7,632 bases of DNA, taken from contig JAICXS010000076.1 in assembly GCA_025934615.1 (NCBI GenBank), forward strand, positions 1 through 7,632, in the 5' to 3' direction. This DNA is from Nitrospiraceae bacterium. Its GTDB lineage: Bacteria; Nitrospirota; Nitrospiria; Nitrospirales; Nitrospiraceae. The translations under genes were made by a program, and so were the position numbers. The first letter of the stretch is position 1, and each line of letters starts with the position of its first letter. This document shows positions 1-5,274 of this stretch, in pieces. The notes under the pieces are model-generated. The model was not told where the DNA came from and did no database searches. It saw only the letters and a program-made list of their open reading frames with translations.

Positions 1-368
1 AGCGCAATGGCGCCATTCCCAGGCGACACCAAATTGGCCCAGCGTTCAAATTCCCCGGCGTGCGTGCGCCCTCGTTGCAAGACAATCGGTTGAATGAGGG
101 TCCGCCCCGGCGAGCGCCGCACGCCTGCGTCGCCTCCATCGCGATGCTCGATCACCTCGATGCTTCGCTGCAGGCCGCTCACGTTGAAGACACCCACCAC
201 GTATTGTCCATCCCATTTGACGCGAAAGCGATAATTCTTATACGGGTCATGACGCTGAACATTGACAGTGAACTCTTGATCGGCGGCCACGATGGCCGGC
301 AGCACACTCATGCCGACCGTTATTATGACGGCACCGAACGAGCTGAACAGTCTACTGCTTCGTCTCAT
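1..368 (-). CDS. Tail tube (T4 gp19-like) protein with signal peptide, partial
   Basis: The reading frame runs off the left edge without a stop, giving 122 visible residues. Residues 1-29 look like a signal peptide: basic RRSSR, a hydrophobic stretch at about 7-27, and a likely cleavage site after VAA29. Residues about 41-114 match the pattern of the gp19-like/TIGR02241 phage tail tube family, whose members polymerise into the inner tube of contractile tails and injection systems. Recognisable pieces are DPYKNYRFRVKWDG (41-54), VSGLQRSIEVIEHRDGGD (63-80), RRSPGRT (84-90), IVLQRG (95-100) and FERWAN (107-112). From the family's usual length, perhaps 70-90 C-terminal residues are missing. The ATG is supported by AAGGAG at 380-375, 6 nt upstream. 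A sigma70-like promoter lies about 65 nt upstream of the start. An export signal on a tube protein is odd, because tubes normally assemble in the cytoplasm. The fold assignment is fairly sure; the role is unknown. Confidence 0.8.
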   Translation of the reverse strand, partial: MRRSSRLFSSFGAVIITVGMSVLPAIVAADQEFTVNVQRHDPYKNYRFRVKWDGQYVVGVFNVSGLQRSIEVIEHRDGGDAGVRRSPGRTLIQPIVLQRGRTHAGEFERWANLVSPGNGAIA

Positions 369-413
369 CAGATGCTCCTTCGCCTATGGCACTATCGTCC
401 CAAAGCCGTGAAT

Positions 414-505
414 ACTTCGGGGATCTATGGACCGTGCTCTGTTGTAGGGAGTCGAGGCACATCTGTCAAGATTGAACCCCATCACTTTGTCCGGAACTTC
501 GGGGA
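414..505. repeat. 10-nt direct repeat pair flanking the tail tube promoter
   Basis: ACTTCGGGGA occurs at 414-423 and again at 496-505 in the same orientation. One copy lies just downstream of the predicted transcription start of the minus-strand promoter and the other lies about 30 nt upstream of its -35 box. The placement would suit binding sites for a regulator. No binding protein is recognised and a chance match is possible. Confidence 0.35.
441..469 (-). promoter_or_regulatory. Sigma70-like promoter of the tail tube gene
   Basis: On the minus strand there is a perfect -35 TTGACA (469-464), a 17-nt spacer and TACAAC (446-441) as -10. Transcription would begin near 434, leaving a leader of about 65 nt before the ATG at 368. 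It is flanked by two copies of a 10-nt direct repeat (414-423 and 496-505). This is a prediction from sequence only. Confidence 0.6.
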
Positions 506-617
506 ATCGTTTATGACTCACGCAATGTCGCTGTTCTTTTTACGACGTGCGGCTTCTCTACCCGAGGCCGGTTTTTATTTTTATATGTGTGGCTCCCACC
601 AAGGCGATGCCATTGGC

Positions 618-646
618 TTGACCAGGCTTATGAGGCTTTCTACAAT
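618..646 (+). promoter_or_regulatory. Sigma70-like promoter of the small gene at 656
   Basis: TTGACC (618-623), a 17-nt spacer and TACAAT (641-646) form a near-consensus sigma70 promoter on the plus strand. The expected start of transcription is about 652-655, immediately before the ATG at 656. This also argues against a start further upstream, at 587, for the following gene. Confidence 0.6.
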
Positions 647-655
647 ACAGGGCTT

Positions 656-880
656 ATGATCAACATGGTGTCGTTCAAACAAATCACGCAGATCCTCGAA
701 CTCACCGATCGCCTCGGCCTGAATCGTGAATGGGTGGAGATTCCGCTATCCTCGGAAACACCGGGGGTCGTCCGCAAACTGCCGAACGGCAAGTTGGAAA
801 TCATCGTGGATGCCGACCAGCCGTTCGACGAATGGTTAAGTTCGTTGGAGCCGAGGATTACAACAGTGCTGCAGGAATAG
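656..880 (+). CDS. Small hypothetical acidic protein (74 aa)
   Basis: The product is not recognised. It is a soluble-looking protein of 74 residues with no signal peptide or membrane segment. The N-terminal third (SFKQITQILELTDRL) looks helical. The middle contains a PNGKLEIIVDADQPFDEWL stretch that suggests a beta-hairpin followed by a helix, and overall the protein is acidic. The frame stays open upstream to 587, but the promoter at 618-646 lies inside that extension, so the start is either ATG 656 or ATG 665 (71 aa). No good Shine-Dalgarno site precedes either one: AGGG at 649-652 is too close to the first and 12 nt from the second. The ATG at 656 would give a nearly leaderless mRNA. The gene diverges from the tail tube gene and stands alone. 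Coding status is inferred from the promoter, the uninterrupted frame and the protein-like composition. Confidence 0.6.
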   Translation: MINMVSFKQITQILELTDRLGLNREWVEIPLSSETPGVVRKLPNGKLEIIVDADQPFDEWLSSLEPRITTVLQE

Positions 881-918
881 AGCCGCCTTCACAAGAGCAT
901 GCCATCCTAATTCAATCA

Positions 919-944
919 CGATGGGGTCACTCCATCGAGTGTTT
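919..944 (+). terminator. Weak candidate terminator hairpin
   Basis: CGATGG (919-924) and CCATCG (932-937) form a 6-bp stem with a 7-nt loop, followed by a short TTT at 942-944. It lies 38 nt after the stop codon of the small gene. The T-run is short, so efficient intrinsic termination is doubtful. Confidence 0.3.
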
Positions 945-1014
945 CACGCCTCGCTATCCGAATATTCAACCGCAGCCGTCTTTAAGCAGACGCGCCGAAT
1001 CCCTGGGTAGCCAA

Positions 1015-1038
1015 GGCCTTTCACACTAGCGGAAGGCC
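1015..1038. other. Hairpin GGCCTTTC / GGAAGGCC
   Basis: GGCCTTTC (1015-1022) can pair with GGAAGGCC (1031-1038) over 8 positions, including one G-T wobble, around an 8-nt loop. There is no T-run on either side. It could act as a bidirectional RNA end in this convergent gap, or it could be chance. Confidence 0.3.
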
Positions 1039-1206
1039 GAGCCAAAATACCTCAGCGGTTGATTGAAGGGCAGGTGCTCTTTAGAGAGGACAGCGAAAAG
1101 AAAAACAGAATAGATGGCAGCGGCACTGATGTGAGGCTATGTCGGATATAAGCGGCAGTTGAGGCGGCGCGCGATTCCCCTCTTGCTGCCGGAACATTCC
1201 ATGTCA

Positions 1207-1482
1207 CTATTCTGTTTTGGCTTTCAGTTCTTTACCTTTGGCCTTCGTCTTCTCTCCCGCGGATTTCATTTTGCCTTTTCCCCGTTCCATCGCAGCTTTC
1301 GTATCATTCCCTTTCGCCTCTTCCCGGAGCGCTTTATTTTCGGCCTTGGTTTCTTCGTTCATGGATTTCACTTCGCCCTTCATTTCTTCCATCTTGGCCT
1401 TAGTCTCTCCCGCTTGCGTGGCCACAGAACCGACGCCACACGCAAAGAAGAACGCCATGGCAGTTATTGCGACCTTTCTCAT
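1207..1482 (-). CDS. Secreted Lys/Glu-rich four-repeat protein (91 aa)
   Basis: The family is not recognised. Residues 1-24 form a signal peptide: MRK, a hydrophobic run AITAMAFFFACGVGSVA, and probable signal peptidase I cleavage after TQA24. Cys15 inside the hydrophobic run lacks a good lipobox, so a lipoprotein is less likely. The mature part (25-91) is almost entirely Lys, Glu, Ala, Met and Gly, and divides into four imperfect repeats of 16-18 residues starting at ETKA (26), ETKA (44), DTKA (60) and KTKA (78). Such spacing suits amphipathic helices, as in LEA-like or coiled-coil hydrophilic proteins, so a periplasmic stress-protective or structural role is possible but unproven. The start at 1482 is fixed by an excellent Shine-Dalgarno site (GGAGG at 1492-1488, 5 nt away). 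The frame extends 16 codons upstream, but that part would be unlike a signal peptide. It is a single leftward gene. Confidence 0.75.
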   Translation of the reverse strand: MRKVAITAMAFFFACGVGSVATQAGETKAKMEEMKGEVKSMNEETKAENKALREEAKGNDTKAAMERGKGKMKSAGEKTKAKGKELKAKTE

Positions 1483-1504
1483 AAACACCTCCCTCGCGAT
1501 GGAG

Positions 1505-1533
1505 ATTATGCCAACTGAACTGTACGGCATAAT
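1505..1533 (-). promoter_or_regulatory. Extended -10 promoter within an 8-bp inverted repeat
   Basis: ATTATGCC (1505-1512) and GGCATAAT (1526-1533) are perfect inverted arms separated by 13 nt. On the minus strand the proximal arm reads TGGCATAAT, an extended -10 (TGn plus CATAAT), which would start transcription near 1498, about 16 nt before the ATG at 1482. No good -35 box is present. The symmetry overlapping the promoter suggests an operator for a dimeric regulator. Confidence 0.4.
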
Positions 1534-1675
1534 TGTGACAGTTGATCCTTTTCGCCGTCAATGATGCCAATGCCGTATGAAACAGCCCTCCTGCGACGGT
1601 TAGAATAAGACGTGAACCCTCCCGTCGAATGATAATTGCGCTGAATGTCCATCACGCGTATGGCGCGAATGAACG

Positions 1676-2434
1676 TTAGAAGGAGCTTGTTAGAGGGGCC
1701 AGCACTTTGCGTGCTTCAGCGCCACCGCCCAACAGGCGATGCACCCATAGCCGCGCCATGGTCGTAACGGCGGACGTGATCTCCGAGCGGCACATCTTGC
1801 TCTTGGCCTGCACGCGCTCTTCAAACGTGATCGGCACTTCACGTAATTGAGATCCCAGCCATTGGCTGTAGTACGTCATCTCGACCTGAAAAGCATAACC
1901 GTTCGAGCGGATGTTGAGTTGATCCAACGCCACAAGCAGTTCTCGCCGATAACAGCGAAATCCCGCCGTCGAATCTTTGCTCTTGAGGCCCAGCAGCACT
2001 CGGCACAGATGATTGGCGGTGAAACTAAGGGTTCGGCGAACCAGCGACCAGTTTTTGGAGCCGCCACCCGGGCAGTATCGACTGCCGATCACTAAATGTG
2101 CGTCAGTCGAGGCGTTCAGCAATGTGGGGATCATCTCCGGACAATGGGAAAGATCGGCGTCCATCGGGATGAAACAATCATAGGGCTGCTTTAGTAAAGC
2201 TCGATAGGCTTCCCGGTAAGCCGAGCCCAATCCCATTTTTCCGGGACGATGCAACACTTTCAGGCGCGGTTCACGTGCACTCAAATCATCCAGCATCCGG
2301 CCCGTTCCGTCGGGAGAGTTATCATCGATGAAAAAGAGATCGACCGGCTCACCGGGCAAGTGAAGAATTCGCTCCACCAGACCGCGAACGTTCTCGCGTT
2401 CGTTATAGGTCGGAATGACGACGACGGCTCTCAT
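1676..2434 (-). CDS. Polyprenol-phosphate mannose synthase (GT2, DPM1-like)
   Basis: This is a GT-A fold glycosyltransferase of family GT2, resembling DPM1/Ppm1. These enzymes move mannose (or another sugar) from GDP-mannose to polyprenyl phosphate at the cytoplasmic face of the membrane. Visible motifs, in 252-residue numbering, are IPTYNERENV (7-16), DDNSPDGT (37-44), the metal/nucleotide-binding DAD (92-94, in MDADLSH), then GSRY, DSTAGFRCYRREL and GYAFQVEM. Near the end comes EVPITFEERVQAKSKM, which corresponds to the family's EVPI-F-R-G-SKM region with the usual Gly before SK replaced. There is no C-terminal membrane domain, as in the short soluble subtype. ATG 2434 is preferred: AGGA lies 8 nt upstream and the gap to the stop of the GT87 gene is 10 nt. 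A GTG at 2479 would instead overlap that gene by 35 nt. It is probably translated together with the GT87 gene from one mRNA. Confidence 0.85.
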   Translation of the reverse strand: MRAVVVIPTYNERENVRGLVERILHLPGEPVDLFFIDDNSPDGTGRMLDDLSAREPRLKVLHRPGKMGLGSAYREAYRALLKQPYDCFIPMDADLSHCPEMIPTLLNASTDAHLVIGSRYCPGGGSKNWSLVRRTLSFTANHLCRVLLGLKSKDSTAGFRCYRRELLVALDQLNIRSNGYAFQVEMTYYSQWLGSQLREVPITFEERVQAKSKMCRSEITSAVTTMARLWVHRLLGGGAEARKVLAPLTSSF

Positions 2435-2444
2435 GCGCAGCTTC

Positions 2445-3773
2445 CTACTCCTGTTGAAGGGTTGATCTATGGACGCCACCCGCCGCCCATTCTAACGTCG
2501 AATCCTTGCGAAAACGGATCAACAGCAGCCCAAGTACCAACAGCATGGCAATCGCGAAAGGATGATAACTCAGGACCATGGCAAATCGTTGCTTTCCAAG
2601 TACTTCATAATTGAGGACCATCGTGAGCACGATATAGCCGCCGAAGGCAGCGGCCTGTGCCAGGCTGACGCGGCCGCCCACGATGACGTCGGTGACCACG
2701 ATATAGAGAGCCGGAATAAGCCAGACCAGATGCTGCTGCCACGTAATGGGCGAGAGCAGCAACACCAGAATGAACATCGCCGCACACTGGCGTAACCAAT
2801 CCGGATCCGTCGGTCCGTGCCACGGCTTCCGGGTGACCCACGCGAAGAAACCCATCAGTCCAACCGTTGCGATCAGGACGACAAGCTGCGCGACCCGTGG
2901 CGGCATATTGAGAATCGGCGTAAACCCCGGATCATCTCGCCGGACCGGATGGTTCTCCGGATAGTTCACTAAATAGCGCATCAGCGACGGGCGAAGGCTT
3001 TGATTCCGAACACGCTGCTCATTCTCCTCCGCAATGCCTGTATGCCGATCGGTCAGCGAAAGCCCGGCATTGGCGGCCCATTCTGTTTGGTGATTCCACC
3101 AATTCGAGGGTCCCATCCATGTCGCAGGCAGCACGATCCAAATAAGAGCCGCCACTACAGTACAGCCGGCCAAACGCCACCGACGCTTCCAGAGGAAGAA
3201 CAGCACGAAGAGCGCGGGGGTAATCTTCAAGGCAATAGCGAGTCCGAACCACAGTCCTGCCGCCACGTCACGCTGACGCGAGGCTGCATAGATGCCGGCC
3301 GTCAGCATGAGCAACAGAATCAGATGCGGGCCGCCATCATCGAGATCTTGGAGCACAAACTGGAAGGCCAGCAGAATCGTCAGGGCGCCGACCGTCAGAC
3401 TTGCCGTGTTCAATCGCTCGAAGTGCACACGGGCCATACGGAACAACAGACCCAACGTTACACACAGGCAGATGACCGCGACCGCATACCGAAGGGCAAG
3501 CCCCGTATTCCGGTCGATCAAGGCCAGCGGAGAAAAATACATGGCCGCGGCCGGCATGTAGGGATAGCAGAGACCGCCGTCATATAAATACTCTCCCGAA
3601 ACAAACCGCCGTCCCACCTCACGATGCACATCGAAGTCTCGCAGGTGAAAGGAGCGGTGAAAGGCAATGATCGGGCCATATATGGCGGCCGCAGTCAGGC
3701 AGGAAGCAACAAAACACACGCGCGCCCAGGGCGCTCGGAAATCGAACAACGTCTTGAAATGGCCCACGGGCAT
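2445..3773 (-). CDS. GT87 polyprenol-phosphate-mannose-dependent mannosyltransferase
   Basis: This 442-residue polytopic membrane protein resembles GT87 (formerly DUF2029), a family of GT-C enzymes that use a polyprenyl-phosphate sugar outside the cytoplasmic membrane. About ten hydrophobic segments can be seen, the first at roughly 17-38. The first outer loop carries DFD (46-48) in the typical D-F-x-V context, followed by a GEYLY motif and YPYMP (70-74); the Asp is the expected catalytic residue by analogy with the family. SPITWQQH (341-348) matches the conserved SP-x-SW-x-H motif in a late segment. The C-terminal end after about residue 422 is charged and cytoplasmic. The polyprenol-P-mannose synthase gene follows by 10 nt, which provides a logical donor supply. 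ATG 3773 has no clear Shine-Dalgarno site. A weak promoter-like TTGATC with TAATTT at 18-nt spacing precedes it. The acceptor is unknown. Confidence 0.8.
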   Translation of the reverse strand: MPVGHFKTLFDFRAPWARVCFVASCLTAAAIYGPIIAFHRSFHLRDFDVHREVGRRFVSGEYLYDGGLCYPYMPAAAMYFSPLALIDRNTGLALRYAVAVICLCVTLGLLFRMARVHFERLNTASLTVGALTILLAFQFVLQDLDDGGPHLILLLMLTAGIYAASRQRDVAAGLWFGLAIALKITPALFVLFFLWKRRWRLAGCTVVAALIWIVLPATWMGPSNWWNHQTEWAANAGLSLTDRHTGIAEENEQRVRNQSLRPSLMRYLVNYPENHPVRRDDPGFTPILNMPPRVAQLVVLIATVGLMGFFAWVTRKPWHGPTDPDWLRQCAAMFILVLLLSPITWQQHLVWLIPALYIVVTDVIVGGRVSLAQAAAFGGYIVLTMVLNYEVLGKQRFAMVLSYHPFAIAMLLVLGLLLIRFRKDSTLEWAAGGVHRSTLQQE

Positions 3774-3832
3774 GCGGTTGGGCCGAAATTACCATCTTTC
3801 TTCACAGAAGATCAACTCGATCCAGCCATTCG

Positions 3833-3855
3833 CATGCCTGGAGCGTTCAGGCATG
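3833..3855. other. 8-bp inverted repeat between hemerythrin and GT87 genes
   Basis: CATGCCTG (3833-3840) and CAGGCATG (3848-3855) are perfect inverted arms around a 7-nt loop, 32 nt past the hemerythrin stop codon in the direction of transcription. No T-run follows on the minus strand, so it is a doubtful intrinsic terminator. It may mark the 3' end of the hemerythrin mRNA or act in the leader of the GT87 message. Confidence 0.4.
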
Positions 3856-3887
3856 AAATCACAAAAGCACGGCCCTCCCTGGAAGCG

Positions 3888-4460
3888 TTATGCCGCTGTA
3901 CGTTTCTTCGGTTTTCTAGCCGGCTGCTTTTTGAATGCCGCTCCGCGTGCGGTCGGCTTTTTGTTGGACCGGGCTTTCTTCTTCTTCTCTTTCTGTTCGG
4001 ACTGAAATGATGACTTGGCTTCCGTGAGTCGCCGTCCGAGATCGACCAGATCGAGGCGGCCCGTGCGCGCTTTGGCAAACAACTCGGCTTCCTCTTCCTT
4101 GACGTGATGTTTAACATTCTCTGCCAGCACGGTAAACTTGGCGTCGAACCGCTCGTCCTCGTGCGACATGTCTTTCAGCTCGCCGATCAGCAGTTTCATG
4201 ACATGGTGCTCTTCAAATGACTCATTGATGCTTGCTGCCGCGTCCGGCCAGTCTGCCAGCACAGCAGGGTAAAAGACCTTTTCCTCCGCCGCGGCATGGA
4301 GCTCCAGTTCGGAAATCGCTTGGCGCACGATATTCAGTTTCTGGTCCCCAGCCGATTCAAATTCGCGGAACAACATCTTGACCTTCTCGTGGTCTTTGCG
4401 AAGCAGCTCAACGATGTTCATGTCTTCTGAGGCATCGCTGCTGAATGATAATAGTGGCAT
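3888..4460 (-). CDS. Hemerythrin-like di-iron protein with basic tail (190 aa)
   Basis: Residues about 15-130 form a hemerythrin HHE four-helix bundle that should bind a di-iron centre and thus O2, NO or iron, acting in sensing, storage or detoxification. Candidate ligands are His24 (RKDHE), His55 and Glu59 (LHAAAEEKVFYP), His85/86 (EEHH), and His118/119 with Glu122-124 (KHHVKEEEAELF). After a short linker, residues about 150-190 are very rich in Lys, Arg, Pro and Ala (EKKKKARSNKKP, KKQPARKPKKRTAA), like histone H1-type or nucleoid-protein tails. This suggests nucleic acid or polyanion binding, but that is inference. The start at 4460 has a near-perfect AAAGGAGG (4474-4467) 6 nt upstream. A longer in-frame extension to 4499 would put that site inside the coding region. 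It is a single leftward gene, separated from GT87 by 114 nt and divergent from the C39-like gene. Confidence 0.85.
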   Translation of the reverse strand: MPLLSFSSDASEDMNIVELLRKDHEKVKMLFREFESAGDQKLNIVRQAISELELHAAAEEKVFYPAVLADWPDAAASINESFEEHHVMKLLIGELKDMSHEDERFDAKFTVLAENVKHHVKEEEAELFAKARTGRLDLVDLGRRLTEAKSSFQSEQKEKKKKARSNKKPTARGAAFKKQPARKPKKRTAA

Positions 4461-4620
4461 AGCATTCCTCCTTTCCCTATCAGTGTAAGGAACTGCCATG
4501 CCGATTTGCTGTCGTCTTTACCGCCAAGGAAGTGTCCGAGAAATGGGGAGAGAATAACAGAAGACTGCCTCATGGTAGCAGTATCATCTATGTTCACTTT
4601 CATGTTCCGGGTGGGACGGA

Positions 4621-4649
4621 TGGAACCTCTCCGGCATGACGACTATAAT
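4621..4649 (+). promoter_or_regulatory. Candidate promoter of the C39-like gene
   Basis: TATAAT at 4644-4649 is a perfect -10 box. The matching -35 (TGGAAC at 4621-4626, 17-nt spacer) is poor. Transcription would begin near 4656, which places the upstream TTG codon at 4652 outside the message and favours ATG 4712 as the start. Confidence 0.45.
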
Positions 4650-4711
4650 CCTTGATCGTTCTGAATGCTCAGTGGGGAGCAGCGGTCCGGACTCATCCTA
4701 CTTTCGACGCG

Positions 4712-5185
4712 ATGCAACCAGTGATCCAGCAACAGCCCACCGGATGCGGTCTCGCGTGCGTGGCCATGCTTGCCAGAGTTACATACAAGGACGTGCAGCA
4801 CGCGGCTAAGCAATTCGGCATTTCGACGGAGGATGAACGGCTCTGGTCGGATACGGCTTACGTCCGCACGCTTCTTCGTCATTACGGTATTCGGGCCTCC
4901 GATAGAGCACAGCCTTTTCCCTCCTGGAAGGCATTGCCGGATCTCGCGCTTCTTGCGATTAAATGGCGCATGCAGCGCAGTCGGTCTTTTTGGCATTGGG
5001 TAGTGTTTTGGCGCGGCCCGCGTGGTGCGGTGGTGCTCGACCCAAAACAAGCCCTTCGCACACATCGACGAACGGACTTCGGCCGTATGAGACCGAAGTG
5101 GTTGATCGAAATTTCGAGGCCCGCGCTATCCCACCGAAACAGCCCCCACGCACGGCTCAAGACAGAACGCTTCTCCTCTGACTGA
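4712..5185 (+). CDS. Stand-alone C39-like cysteine peptidase domain protein (157 aa)
   Basis: The sequence has the layout of a peptidase C39-like papain fold. QQQPTGCGLACVAML (6-20) carries the oxyanion Gln and nucleophile Cys12. HWVVFWRGPRGAVVLDP (95-111) carries the catalytic His95 and Asp110. C39 domains are best known from bacteriocin ABC exporters, where they cleave after a double glycine. Here there is no transporter domain, no signal peptide and no neighbouring exporter or leader peptide, so the substrate is unknown and it may act on some other peptide in the cytoplasm. The C-terminal 25 residues are basic and Ser/Arg rich. The frame is open to a TTG at 4652 (177 aa), but the TATAAT at 4644-4649 makes ATG 4712 more likely. 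Neither start has a clear Shine-Dalgarno site, so the exact N-terminus is uncertain. Confidence 0.7.
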   Translation: MQPVIQQQPTGCGLACVAMLARVTYKDVQHAAKQFGISTEDERLWSDTAYVRTLLRHYGIRASDRAQPFPSWKALPDLALLAIKWRMQRSRSFWHWVVFWRGPRGAVVLDPKQALRTHRRTDFGRMRPKWLIEISRPALSHRNSPHARLKTERFSSD

Positions 5186-5274
5186 CGTATGGGCTCCCTT
5201 CTTCTTATTGCTCTCGTCCCCGTCTTCCAAGTAATGTATCGCTGACTCTCATCAGTCATAAAAACGAGCCGACT

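Larger units (their letters stand above)
881..1206. other. Gene-free stretch with small hairpins
   Basis: No convincing gene is seen on either strand here. The stretch lies between the stop of the rightward small gene and the stop of the leftward repeat protein, so it is a convergent gap where terminators are expected. Three short inverted repeats occur at 919-937, 977-992 and 1015-1038, none with a long T-run. An AG-rich segment lies at about 1085-1112. Nothing resembling a mobile element or known RNA family was recognised. Confidence 0.5.

Noticed and set aside
587..655. Upstream extension of the small protein gene to ATG 587
   Set aside because: A near-consensus promoter (618-646) lies inside it and there is no Shine-Dalgarno site.
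60..659. Long rightward open frame opposite the tail tube gene
   Set aside because: It is antisense to a convincing gene for its first half and has no recognisable domain, and its predicted composition is unlike a normal protein.
1159..1564. Two rightward frames antisense to the repeat protein
   Set aside because: The Phe/Ser-rich translations are mirror images of the Lys/Glu-rich codons of the leftward gene, which has a perfect Shine-Dalgarno site and signal peptide.
1594..1627. CGACGG/CCGTCG inverted repeat as terminator of the mannosyltransferase operon
   Set aside because: A 22-nt loop, short arms and no T-run make it unconvincing.
3000..3587. 195-codon rightward frame inside the GT87 gene
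   Set aside because: It lies fully antisense to a well-supported membrane protein, is Gln/Arg-rich and has no family signature.
4467..4500. Sigma54-like TGGCA-TTACA element upstream of hemerythrin
   Set aside because: The spacing between the GG and the -12 element is one base short and the -12 dinucleotide is wrong.
4604..4626. GTTCC-N13-GGAAC inverted repeat at the -35 region of the C39-like gene
   Set aside because: The arms are only 5 bp, which is easily expected by chance.
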